Positions 44,501 to 55,310 of a DNA stretch of 64,000 bases are shown piece after piece. The position numbers were made by a program, and so were the translations under genes. The stretch's first letter is position 1, and each line of letters opens with the position of its first letter. Source of the stretch: Beroe ovata (taxonomy: Eukaryota; Ctenophora; Nuda; Beroida; Beroidae); NCBI GenBank assembly GCA_946803715.1, contig CAMPET010000119.1:154581-218580 (forward strand), in the 5' to 3' direction. The notes under the pieces are model-generated. The model worked only from the letters and a program-made list of their open reading frames with translations, did no database searches and was not told the DNA's origin.

Positions 44501-46129
44501 ATGATGCTATTTTCTGATGACTGTTGAATTCATAGAGCAGGGTCTTGGCAGCACATTAGAATTTAGAGATGGAATAAAGTAGCACAGGGTATGTCAGATA
44601 TACTGCATCCATTCTGATATAAAATATTCGTCAAACTGTCCACCCACGCCCTAATTTTGGAATCTATTGGTGCAGTATAATATGTAATTATTTCGGCTGG
44701 GCGGAGGAGCATTATTACAGTATATAGTGTTATGTAAGCAGCGATCACAAGTTATATTGTGCAGGAGGGAGAATGGATTTTGCACCATTTAGCCGCCATG
44801 TCATACTACAGTGTGTGACGCATTTACCACTCCAAATGGAGATGAATCACTGTCTCATTCCTGCTGCTGCAGGCCGCAATTATACAGTGGCTACTGGCTC
44901 TCTAGGATAACTTTGATAGACCGATAACTCACTCCTCCGGTTGATGATCACTGTTATGGACTTATCAGGTAACACCTGTGTAGGCAGGCTGGTACTACCT
45001 GTGTAGGTGGCTGGTAATACCTGTGTAGGTGGCTGGTAATACCTGTGTAGGTGGCTGGTAATACCTGNCCATTTAGCCGCCATGTCATACTACAGTGTGT
45101 GACGCATTTACCACTCCAAATGGAGATGAATTACTGTCTTATTCCTGCTGCTGCAGTCCGCAATTATACAGTGGCTCTCTAGGATAGCTTTGATAGACTC
45201 CGGTGGATGATCACTGTTATGGACTTATCAGTTATCTTATCTGTGTAGGTGGCTGGTACTACCTGTGTAGGTGGCTGGTACTACCTGTGTACTGTGTAGG
45301 TGGCTGGTAATACCTGTGTAGGTGGCTGGTAATACCTGTGTACGTGGCTGGTGCCACCTGTGTAGGTGGCTGGTTATTACTGTGTAGGTGGCTGGTACTA
45401 CCTGTGTAGGTGGCTGGTGTATGGTGCACAGGACCCCAGTACCAGTCAGACTCTTCAGACACCGCACCAGCTGCAATGCTTGGTACATGTCAAGACCGGT
45501 GGTGATCTCATCACAGAGCAGGAATGTGGGTTCCGACAGCAGTTCTGTGGCGACCGACAGACGGCGTCTTTCTCCACCTGAGTCGTAATGGATGACTTTG
45601 ATGATTAGACTGATCTGATAACTGTTGTATTGAGTGATGAGAACTTGTCGTTGATTGATTATTTGGCGCTGATTGTCAGTCACCTGATAGGTCAGATATC
45701 AGGGTGTCGACAGCATCTCCTAGCGACAGAGAACCAATCACCTTGGTAACCAAATCTAGATCATCTTTCCCAGTTCTGAGTTGAACCTATGGGGCAGTGT
45801 CATCATACTTTAGTACTTTCAGTGATAGTTCCTGAAGAATTTCATCCTGAAATCACATACCTAATGGAGTTCACATACTTGTGCAATGTGAAAATATTGA
45901 ATTCTAAGGCATTGTCACTGTACAGTATGTCCCCGACATTTCCATAATGATATCAGGAATATTACAGAATATTATATGCCCGATGTTACGAATATAGCGG
46001 TCACTCAGCTGGCAATCACAGTTCACAAGACATGTACTAAAACTGTCACAAAGAACCCCATCACACGTTAGTAATGTTGTCACGTGGTGACTTAATAATG
46101 ATATCTTGACAATGACCATTCAACATATT

Positions 46130-46166
<37 letters not shown>

Positions 46167-48589
46167 GGGGGGGGTCGCGGGGGGGCAGGGTCGGGGTGTG
46201 TGTGGGTGGTGGTATNNNNNNNNNNNNNNNNNNNNNNNNNNNNNNNNNNNNNNNNNNNNNNNNNNNNNNNNNNNNNNNNNNNNNNNNNNNNNNNNNNNNN
46301 NNNNNNNNNNNNNNNNNNNNNNNNNNNNNNNNNNNNNNNNNNNNNNNNNNNNNNNNNNNNNNNNNNNNNNNNNNNNNNNNNNNNNNNNNNNNNNNNNNNN
46401 NNNNNNNNNNNNNNNNNNNNNNNNNNNNNNNNNNNNNNNNNNNNNNNNNNNNNNNNNNNNNNNNNNNNNNNNNNNNNNNNNNNNNNNNNNNNNNNNNNNN
46501 NNNNNNNNNNNNNNNNNNNNNNNNNNNNNNNNNNNNNNNNNNNNNNNNNNNNNNNNNNNNNNNNNNNNNNNNNNNNNNNNNNNNNNNNNNNNNNNNNNNN
46601 NNNNNNNNNNNNNNNNNNNNNNNNNNNNNNNNNNNNNNNNNNNNNNNNNNNNNNNNNNNNNNNNNNNNNNNNNNNNNNNNNNNNNNNNNNNNNNNNNNNN
46701 NNNNNNNNNNNNNNNNNNNNNNNNNNNNNNNNNNNNNNNNNNNNNNNNNNNNNNNNNNNNNNNNNNNNNNNNNNNNNNNNNNNNNNNNNNNNNNNNNNNN
46801 NNNNNNNNNNNNNNNNNNNNNNNNNNNNNNNNNNNNNNNNNNNNNNNNNNNNNNNNNNNNNNNNNNNNNNNNNNNNNNNNNNNNNNNNNNNNNNNNNNNN
46901 NNNNNNNNNNNNNNNNNNNNNNNNNNACACACACACACACACACACACATCCGCACGGAGAACGCTCAAGAGCAATACCAATCTGAAAATTGCATGATCA
47001 AACTGTCATGTTTTGGACAGTTCTATGGAAGGAATAACTCGGTGAGGGTGTCCTGGAATGATGGATGTCAGCTCTTTGACGTAATACAGATCACGATCCA
47101 TTTCCGATTTTGAGCAACATGATGCTCTGTCGGAGCATATTTTCGAATGAATCAAGATCAATGATCAATGTTGTCATTATCCATGTCTAATAATTGCCAT
47201 GTCAAACCCACCTGGAAGTTGAGGTGCTCCCCAAGGGTCAGCGTCTCGAAGAAGAGGTCATGTTGGGCGATGTACGCCACGGCACTCCCCCTCTCCTCCT
47301 CCCTCACCCTCCTCCTACTCCTCTGTGATGACGTCATGATGTCTGGCGCCAGCACGTCTGCTTTCAGTTCCTGGACCAGATCACGGTCTATGGGCCAGTT
47401 CCTGATTTGACCAGTCAGAACACTGCTCTTGGGCAGTGATCCGAACAGGGCATCCAGCAGCGAGGTTTTACCTGTGATTATTCGGGGATTTTGATGAAAA
47501 AAATAGTGGACTTATCTACTCAACAGTGACCTGGTCCACTATTATATAGTGGACATATCCACTCAACAGTGAACAGGTCCAATTCTAGTGGACTGGTATC
47601 ATATCGGTATAATAGTGGACTGGTCCACTACTGTAGTGAACTGGTATTTCAGTGGTAAAGTGGTATTGTCCACTACCTATACGGTCGGGTTTCTTTGTAT
47701 AGTTCCTGTATGAGTATCACTGGCATAAATGTACCTATCACTAGTGAAGAGACTCGTTATGGGTATCACCAGTTCATTTCAACCATTATTAGACGTGGGA
47801 CAGGGATTTAATTAGATGATGATTATTCAATATTCGCTCTTACACAAATGCATGCACTCACCACTAGTGTGAGCCTCAATAGCCATTCTATAGATGATGG
47901 TCGATGGAGTACCTATATTATACTCAGGCAGGCTAAATATTAATAAGGAGACGATTGTTATGAATATTGAAATCGTCCCGTGTGTATAAATCAGGATTCT
48001 CAAGTTCAGAGTCCCACTTAGTACTTACCCTTACATCACAAGAAGATAGCAAACAAATAACCGTAGCGTGTGTGTGTGCGTGCATATATTTGAGTGACTC
48101 TAAACAGGCAACTATGTGTTGCTCTAACCCACACTTTGAATGTTGCTCTAGCTGTGGGTCTCACCTGCCCCGCTAGGGCCTAGAATAGCAACAATCTCAC
48201 CCCGGACAACAGAACCCGTCACATCACTCAGTATCATCCGATGAGTAGCGTCATCGCCCACCAGCCTCAGAGACAGCCTGAAGACACGCCCTCTGATATC
48301 TTTATCTATACAGTATATTCACAATGTAACATCAAGAATCCAAAATGGGAATAATGGACCCCCTGGAAGTGGTATGTGATTGAGAGACCGCATTTCTGGG
48401 GTACCTGTTCCATGACAGAGTTGCCAGAGGATTGGATATCTTGGTGGTTATCCCGGCTAAATTCCTCCACGATGCCCTGCCTGCAGCAGTATCCTGTGTG
48501 TTCGCAACTTCTGGTGACGACACGGTGACGTCATCGCTAGTAGCACCGTACCCGAAACTCCCTTGCTGGCTAATTGCCAGGAGTGACAT
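41523..48589 (-). CDS. ABCG-family half-transporter, 13 exons, complete
   Basis: ATP-driven half-transporter of the ABCG (white/eye-pigment/sterol) type with the nucleotide-binding domain first and membrane domain second; it would act as a dimer. Minus-strand exons: 48589-48405, 48292-48165, 47471-47212, 45786-45684, 45577-45402, 44249-44079, 43479-43396, 43200-43091, 42983-42789, 42681-42543, 42127-41980, 41900-41740, 41657-41523. All twelve junctions keep phase and give about 664 residues, normal for the family. Walker A GPSGAGKTSLLD spans exons 2-3, signature SGGERRRLS spans exons 4-5, Walker B is FLLCDEITTGLD and the H-loop is TIHQP. The membrane half has the extracellular-side VFRREYK re-entrant motif, then LAKTLAEFP and SPELANAIGLPIG. 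It ends TTTKKTFF, TGA 41523-41525. A 711-N gap lies in intron 3 but costs no coding sequence. Substrate is unknown. Confidence 0.92.
43245..43375 (-). repeat. Minisatellite in an ABCG intron (TTTTTGGGTTCTA units)
   Basis: About eight alternations of TTTTTGGGTTCTA and TTTGGGTTTAGAT between the exons at 43479-43396 and 43200-43091. It lies roughly 45 bases upstream of the acceptor of the latter. Confidence 0.75.
44785..45417 (-). repeat. Duplicated block with single-N junction, including a donor-containing 22-base minisatellite
   Basis: Copy 1 (44785-45067) and copy 2 (from 45069) both begin CCATTTAGCCGCCATGTC and run into arrays of GTGTAGGTGGCTGGTAATAC units, about four units at 44970-45066 and about eight at 45240-45417. 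On the minus strand each unit reads CCAGCCACCTACACAGGT. The first minus-strand unit is the end of ABCG exon 5 and its donor (45402/45401), so the array copies the exon edge. Confidence 0.8.
46130..46950. other. Assembly gap (711 Ns, 46216-46926) inside GT/CA microsatellites
   Basis: The gap is flanked by a GT tract with G-rich GGGGGGTCGCGGGGGG sequence on the left and a CA tract on the right. It lies in ABCG intron 3 (45787-47211). No coding frames in this stretch are real. Confidence 0.95.
47506..47690. repeat. Cluster of GTGGAC/GTCCAC repeats in an ABCG intron
   Basis: Two imperfect units of about 43 bases (ATAGTGGACNTATCYACTCA ...) are followed by several TAGTGGACTGG and GGTCCACTA motifs, some forming AGTGGACTGGTCCACT palindromes. 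It follows the acceptor side of ABCG intron 2. Confidence 0.65.
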
Positions 48590-48876
48590 CAGCTGACAAT
48601 GACAGTCACGTGAGATGTCTATTTACGAAATTCAAACTACAAGGTGGCAGAAGAAGAAGAACATGAGAAATGTATCGGTTTTGGAGGCTGTTAGCACTAC
48701 AGCACATGTGTAGAATCGCCATTACCAAATATGGTATGATTGTACTGTTGTTTGGATCATGGATATCGAAACTACTGTGTAGTTAGCAGAGTCTGACCAC
48801 AGTTTGATATGATGGGTTTACGAGGAGATGAGGAATAACGGTATGGGGCGGTGTCTCTGTTAACAGAATCAAACCT

Positions 48877-49125
48877 TTGTTTACTTCACAAAAACACTGT
48901 GTTCGTATACTGTTTGGTGATCAAGAGGCATACCTTGAGAAACATAGAACATCAGCTAGAACAAGAGCTCTTGAAATGCAGACGCTAGGACCAGAATTCT
49001 ATGAAAAAGAGCATACTAAACCTATATTCAATGATGAATCTATTCTCACCGNAGACGAAAATAAGAACTCAAAACTGTTTGATTATAAGTCGTATATCGC
49101 CATCAGCCACTCACAAAATAATTTT
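48877..49125 (+). mobile_element. Non-LTR retrotransposon remnant (end of reverse-transcriptase ORF)
   Basis: The frame CVRILFGDQEAYLEKHRTSA, then ARTRALEMQTLGPEFYEKEH and TKPIFND, is the conserved segment near the end of many LINE reverse-transcriptase ORFs (family knowledge: RILFG ... ARTR ... LG-FY--EH-KP-F). Only this fragment is present, with an N at 49052. It is a dead remnant. Confidence 0.7.
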
Positions 49126-49381
49126 TAGTGAACTGTGTAGGTAGGTACTGCCCCTTCATTCATTCTGAATGATAGAATTTCTATCACTACCTTACTTTCT
49201 ACCACTTACTATTAATAAGTTAATAATTGGCTCGTCTCTTTAAACATTTTCCATATCCAATTAGCTTCGTATCCAATTAGCTTCGTAGATAGCAAGTTGA
49301 AAACGTGATACGATAGATTTGAAATCATCCACTTTCAAATTTGTAACATTCGCAACTAACCCAACTCCCTTCATCCCCCAG

Positions 49382-52300
49382 GCAGACGATCAACTGAGGA
49401 GACTACTTATCATTCTGGATCCGGGGAGGGGAAATGATGGAATGACATTCCCAGACTTTCTCGACAAATTCTCCCTCTGGGTGGAGTCTGAACAGAGGTG
49501 GGCACGGGGGGTTGAGAGGGTGGAAGAGTGAGAGGCTGAAATTATTCCAAAGTAGCCTCAAATTCTGTTTATAATATGCCCAATGTGGTCTCCAAAAGAT
49601 GCAGCTAATTGGCTAGGTATATGTGTATTAAGTGTGTTCCCCCAGCTGCACAAAGATTTGACAGTAGTGGTTAGTGATCCAAGGTACTCTCCCAATTTTC
49701 ATGACAAATGTGCAGACACACGTTGGCGTACAAATCGTGTCTTCACTTCCAAATCTGCATTACACTGGCGAGCGGTTACTGGCCACGATCTCACTATTGT
49801 AATAGGGTGAGATGGGGTTACCGAGAGCTGTAAAATATCAGGATTACTCTATACTTCGCCGTGATTAATGATTACAGTAGGCCGTCCGCATTATGGAGTA
49901 TTACTCGGGGACTCGAGCAGTGAGTAGTCGGATTCATGTTACTGTATCAGATAGAATGAACAGTGAAAATACACGCTACATCTTACACTGCAGTACACAT
50001 GAATGACATGGTACCAGTGTCCATATCCTCATTAATTAAATACCGCCAAGGAGTGCAGTACGTCTTACTGTCTTATACCAGTGCTCACGAGCATACACAT
50101 ACCTGTACACACTAGTCATTCACATACCTTCATAGTCCATACACACACAGTACACACACAGTACACACACAGTAGACACACAGTAGACACACACAGTACA
50201 CACAACAACACCTCCATACGCGTTATACACATACCTTCATAGTCCATCCATACACAGTACAAACAGTACACACACACTGCACGTCAGTACACACAACAAC
50301 ACGTTATACAGTTATACAGATACCTTTACACGCATATCGCGTAGGTAGGTAACCTTCATACAGTCTATACACATCTTACATGCTTTTCAGTTGATTTTCC
50401 CCAAATTTCCCAACCCATTAGCTCGAAATTGACCCCGGATTCGAATTCTACGGTGAAAAATAGGTCAGAAACAACCATTTTTAGTATGCTTCCGGCGAAA
50501 ATGAATTTGACCTTTTTTGGTATCAGCTACCTATTGGTTTCTATGTTTCACTCAATAAACTTTCATCCAATCTTGCGATTCAATCTCGTGAAAAATTATT
50601 TTGTCCAATTTTATACACATAGAATCGATCCCTATGCATTCTCTGACGCTGAATCGATTTCTGAAAGAATTTGAGACCCATTTTGCTTCTTTGAGGCGTA
50701 CTCTGCAATGTGAGCTACATAGGGGGCTACATATCTGCGTTACAATTTGATCTTTCATGAATTTTCCCGCCACTTGGCACAAAAATGACCACGGATCTGA
50801 ATTCTGCGACATGAAGATACAGAACTCAATACTCCATACTCATACCTCATATCTCCAGTCATCACCAAAGAGAGCTGTGGTACCAACTTTACAATATTGT
50901 ACCACCTCATGCCATCACAGCTGCAACTGTAAGTGGTGCTCTCCCCCCCTCTCCTCCTAACCACTCTCACCGGATATTATATTGAAAAAGACATCATGAT
51001 ACCACTGTGGACGGCCTAGTTGGAAATGAATTGAAATGTCATGGTTATTGGTTTGAGAGGGCTGGCACTAGCCACTACGTACGTCCTATATACTATAGTC
51101 ACTGCTGCAGGATTTCAATATTTGCTAGACTTTTGCTCCATCCTTGGAATTAGACACTGATAACTTATATCTTTCCGACAATGATAAACCACTACTTCAG
51201 TGAATGAAACATTTCTCATTCTGAAATTTAGATAGTATAGGTACATGCTCAAATTTTCAAGGGGCGCGTGTACTCATTGATCATTTTCCCATATAAGACC
51301 ATCTCACTCATGCCATTATTGTTTCAGTCGTGACAGTAACAGTTCAAGATCTCCTAAGATAGTGAGTTTACTGAGAAAATTCTCCCAGAATCTAGCCACC
51401 CGTCTTTGAACCATTTTCTAATGAAAACCAGTTCATTTCCCCCTAGAATAATCAACAGTTTTCATCCTATACCATGACAGTTACCGTCATGAATCACAGG
51501 CTTTCCGGCAGGAAACATACGAAACTGAGTTCGAGGATTCTTGTACGATAGCCAGTAGCACCACTGAGAGTTTGCTCTCTTGGTGAGTCTATAATTAATT
51601 GTAATTACTCTTGGATTGATACTGTTAATTGATACCTACTGTTGTAAGGTGGCAATTTGAGATATAACAGATGGGTACAGGGATGATCGAAAATTGTCAT
51701 TCAAATGTTCAAATAAAGTTATTAACACTGGAACATCAAATATTACAGTAAACCCAATAACATAACAAAACTTGAAACCGTGAAAGATGTGAAAGTACCT
51801 ATACTGTAATCTGTTCTATCAATAAATAATGGAGTACTGTACTGTACCGATAAACATATTATAAACCCAGAACAGTCCAATGTGGCAGTGATCACGTGAC
51901 ATCATCGTGTCACCAGTTGATCTAGAACATGTCAGCAGGTGACAAGGACTCTGGTAGCGGATCAGTGATGTGGGGAACACAGGGTCGAATGTACTCTCCC
52001 GTCTTGGGGTCGTTACACTTGAACCACCGCCTGATTGGACTCCTGGGGAAGGCGGATTGGTTGGAGTTTGAGAGGGGGAGTTTAGGGTGAGAACTCAGAG
52101 AGGAAGTTTAGAATTTACAGTAGAGAGAATTAGAGTATTCATTGTTTATCAACTACTAGTAGTAGTCTTGTGTTGTGACGATGAGTGGGAAATTGGTGAC
52201 TAGCGACAGTACCTGTAAGCCCAAAACTTGTCCATGAAGTCGGCAATCTTGGCGTGTTTACCGATCGCTTGGGGCACGAAGTTCTTGATATCGTACAGAC

Positions 52301-54445
52301 ACGCATAGAGTAGGTAGTCAGCGTGTATGGGCAGAGTGTCCCCCATGATAAAGGGTCCCTCTAGGAGCTCCTCCAGTTTGGTGGCAAAGTGCTCGTACTT
52401 GGACATGAACCTACTTCGGGCATACTCGGGGTCAAAGTCCCCGCCCTCCGGGCTGTAGCAGATCTTGTTGATGAGGTAGACCATGGTGTTCATGATGCCC
52501 ACACACAGCCTCTCCACTCCCTCAGCCCGGTCCATCATGGCTGCATCTTCGGGTAGGAGGAAATACTTGTGTCCAATAGCACGGACCAGAGCGACCGTCT
52601 CCGTCATCTTGTTGTCCAGATCCATCCAGTTTTTGGAGGTGTGGTCCTTTTCCTTGAGCCAGTCGGGGCAGTAATCCATGTAGGAAGCCAGATTTCCTGG
52701 GGGCAGAGTAGAGGGGAGATTAAATGTACAAATACCTATATATTGTGCCTACCTACTCTTGAGCTGGTAAACAGCTCATTTACCCACTCTTCCATCTCCG
52801 AAGAATGGACATAGCTTACCTTCACAGACGTGTTTTTGTTGCTCCTCAGACAGAATCATCCTAGAGGTGAGCATCATTCGGCACACTTTGGAGTCAATTG
52901 CTTTCATCATCGTAATGATAGTGATTGAGGTTTGTAGAACTTGCTATAGTAGGGGATGGAGCGAGTTAGTGATTTGCGCAGAGAAAATCTTCGATTACAA
53001 CTGACGAGAGAATGAGACAAACGAGTTACGATATCTAACGGAAGGAAGGTGTAAAGTGAGATTACTGAGCTCAGAGCTGTCCACAGCTAGAGAACTGGGA
53101 GTTGATAGAAATGCCCGTCTCACTCGACTATTAATACTCACTGCCATAATCAGTTGCTAATTGAATTAATTAATGGCATTGGGTTTGGGTTTCAGAGTCA
53201 GGATATGATGAAGATAGGTGCAATTGTGTGGATTTCCTGATTGGTGGGGGGAAGTCCCAATAATAATAAAACTGATTGGAAGCGGTTGCGCTGACTTCCG
53301 ACCCAGGCATATAAGAAATATCACCGAGAATCAAATTCGAAAGTAGATTCGTCAGATTAGGGTAAAATTTCTTCAGAATGGATAATGGATATCCGTCACG
53401 GTACACTTTTCCCCAGGGACTATCCTCCTATGAACGGATACGATCACATTTCCCTGAAGAAGGAGAATCAAATGCTGAAAGAACAGGTAGAATGACTAGT
53501 TCCAGTTTCAGTCCTATATGTAGAGATTTATGGTGTTCAATGTCGCGATTTCAATATTTCTACCTATGTAGTAGGCATAGAACTTACAAGTTTAGGAACA
53601 ATATTTTGTAAGTTGAACACTAAAACAATTCGCTATTGTACCCATCATGGTGTATTCTCTCAATGTTCACTTCTCGTTGTAACTAAAGTGTTTTTCTTGA
53701 TGAATCTTGATGAATTTTGTCATAGCAACTGCTAATGTTTGAATGCATCGACATCACCATTTCAGATAACTTCCGCTGAGGTTTACAATAGCGATCTGGT
53801 GGATGAAGTTACCGAGTTACAATTCAGACTCAAAAAGTGAGAATTTGATTTTCTGTTGTTACCATATTTTGGGTGTAGCAGTTTCTTCTCATCAGACCAA
53901 ATATAGCGTGTGTCGTTTGTGAATTCACTGCATGATAGGGAAGATTCCACACCCATTAGTTGTCTGTTAGACACGATCTATCTATTTCATTATTATCAAC
54001 TGTCAAGTGTGTTATAACCAATAATTAGTTATTTGACGCTGCATTTCAGTATCAAAGACACAAGGACTGATCTTGACACAGAGGGTTGGTTTTTGCAGTG
54101 CTAATTGGGTATAATGAGTATAGTCGTGCTAAAGCAACTATTGTAGATTCTCTATCGTATAGAAGTTTCTAAAGAATCTAATGATAGGGCCTTCTGGGCC
54201 GACGAGTTTATTGAAATGAAAGCTGGAATTGCCATTTTTCAGTGGACGAAAGAAACAGTGAGATATCAACACTCAAAACTGAAGTCAACGAGTGGGTATG
54301 TTACAATAGATATGCGTTTCATGATTCACAAACACTCAATAGGTTCGATGTAGGATCATACAATCCATCTTGTAGCCTGTGTACCTACTTTCAGAGGGAA
54401 TATGCTGAGTTGTATAAGAGTAACCTGGAAAAACTCGAGACTCAG
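49382..54445 (+). CDS. EF-hand / coiled-coil protein, seven exons found, both ends open
   Basis: Exons 49382-49497, 51481-51582, 53417-53486, 53766-53836, 54050-54084, 54243-54295, 54395-54445. Phases 2, 2, 0, 2, 1, 0 fit at all six junctions. The first exon has an EF-hand-like loop, LDPGRGNDGMTFPDFLDKF, a calcium-binding pattern with D, G, D, G and a following F/DF. Later exons encode a Ser/Thr/acidic linker and then a coiled coil (HISLKKENQMLKEQ, DLVDEVTELQFRLK, REYAELYKSNLEKLETQ). EF-hand plus coiled coil suggests a Rab11-FIP3/4-like or KASH5/LRMP-like tether, but no diagnostic C-terminal domain is seen. After the last donor, an acceptor at 54558-54560 would add D-S-stop. The 5' exon is missing. 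A GST gene lies antisense in the intron 51583-53416. Confidence 0.65.
50100..50330 (+). repeat. ACACACAGT minisatellite in an intron
   Basis: Many copies of GTACACACACA and GTAGACACACA, with the longer phrase ACATACCTTCATAGTCCAT occurring twice (about 50124 and 50228). It lies in the first intron of the EF-hand gene. Confidence 0.7.
50397..50815 (+). repeat. Degenerate long tandem repeat
   Basis: Blocks at 50397-50460 and 50757-50815 share the order ATTTTCCC, TGACC and CGGATTYGAATTCT. They suggest two diverged copies of a unit of about 360 bases. No coding sequence is supported. The rest of 49498-51480 also shows none. Confidence 0.4.
51922..52910 (-). CDS. Mu-class-like glutathione S-transferase, N-terminal half short
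   Basis: Minus-strand exons 52910-52820, 52696-52213 and 52042-51922 (stop TAG 51922-51924), phases 1 and 2. About 231 residues. The C-terminal helical GST domain is clear: PDWLKEKDHTSKNWMDLDNK, MTETVALVRAIGHKY (the substrate-helix entry, T-x-x-x-A-L-R-x-I) and GPFIMGDTLPIHADYLLYA (the N-capping S/T-x-x-D-like region). The spacing fits mu/sigma classes. The thioredoxin-like part is abnormal: the first 30 residues (MMKAIDSKVCRMMLTSRM) lack the usual first strand and catalytic tyrosine. Either an upstream exon is missing or this is a non-enzymatic GST-like protein (S-crystallin-like). The gene is nested antisense in an intron of the EF-hand gene. Confidence 0.78.
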
Positions 54446-55310
54446 GTAACATATCCCATCATAACCGTCAAGATAATCTAGTCCCCCGCCAATCATATGA
54501 TACTTTAACTCATGACATACAAGTCAAATGTTGTCTGTACATCAATCGTCAAGAGTACTTGTAGCAGGATTCCTGAGACCATGGGAACAGAGAAAGGTGT
54601 GGGTATAATATCCCTCTGGCCTCATACCGTTTTCCGTGATGTAATCAATGTTGTTGTGTTATGGACGCAACCATAACTCAATGATCGGTATATTGTCATG
54701 AACCGTGGATTGCTGAGTCCCTTATCATGGAATCCCGAATCGGTATTCAATAATACCAGCCATGATTGTCATCTTGTCAAACCATGCGTTACATAGCTCA
54801 CCGTCTTACCCTGGCATATTCATGTGATCTCCCACTATCAAAGTGACCATATCACTATGACCATATATGGACACGTCCTCTATGAACGGATTGCATGGTT
54901 AAAGGACCATATTTTGTGACTGCGTGACCCAGGTAATTTGCCAGTTTTTATGTAACGCGCGGCAATTTATGGCGTGGGGAGAGGGTTTTATCTCATAGCA
55001 TGTGTAACAGTGCGGGCAGCGCATGCGTGACCGTGCGCGCGGCGCGCGGTTCCCGCCTATTTTGTCCTGAATTACACCCAAACGGAAATTCCCACGGCGC
55101 GCGCGTCAGAGAATACTCATTTTCAATATTCCTCGTTTGATTTTTCTCTGCGTGTCACCGATTTCTTCCAAGAAAAACGACTTTCTGATGAAATGAAAGG
55201 TAGATCGAATAAAGTAAGCAATCATCATTCCATAATTGATTCTTCACTTCAACACAAATTCGCAACACGTTTAGTCCCCTTTAGGAGTTTCTCTCACCCA
55301 ATCAGATATC
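54446..55310. other. Intergenic stretch between convergent EF-hand and ZFYVE26 genes
   Basis: No gene seen apart from the possible last two codons of the EF-hand gene near 54561. A CG-rich patch at 55015-55110 has GCGCGCGGCGCGCGG tracts like those at 1141 and 33.6 kb. Confidence 0.4.

Noticed and set aside
45237-45683. ABCG frame extended through the PATYTG repeats
   Set aside because: Splicing at 45402 joins the H-loop to VFSLFSR as in other ABCG proteins; the extension is intronic minisatellite.
46061-47113. Frames of about 280-335 codons across 46.1-47.1 kb
   Set aside because: They consist of translated Ns and CA/GT microsatellite.
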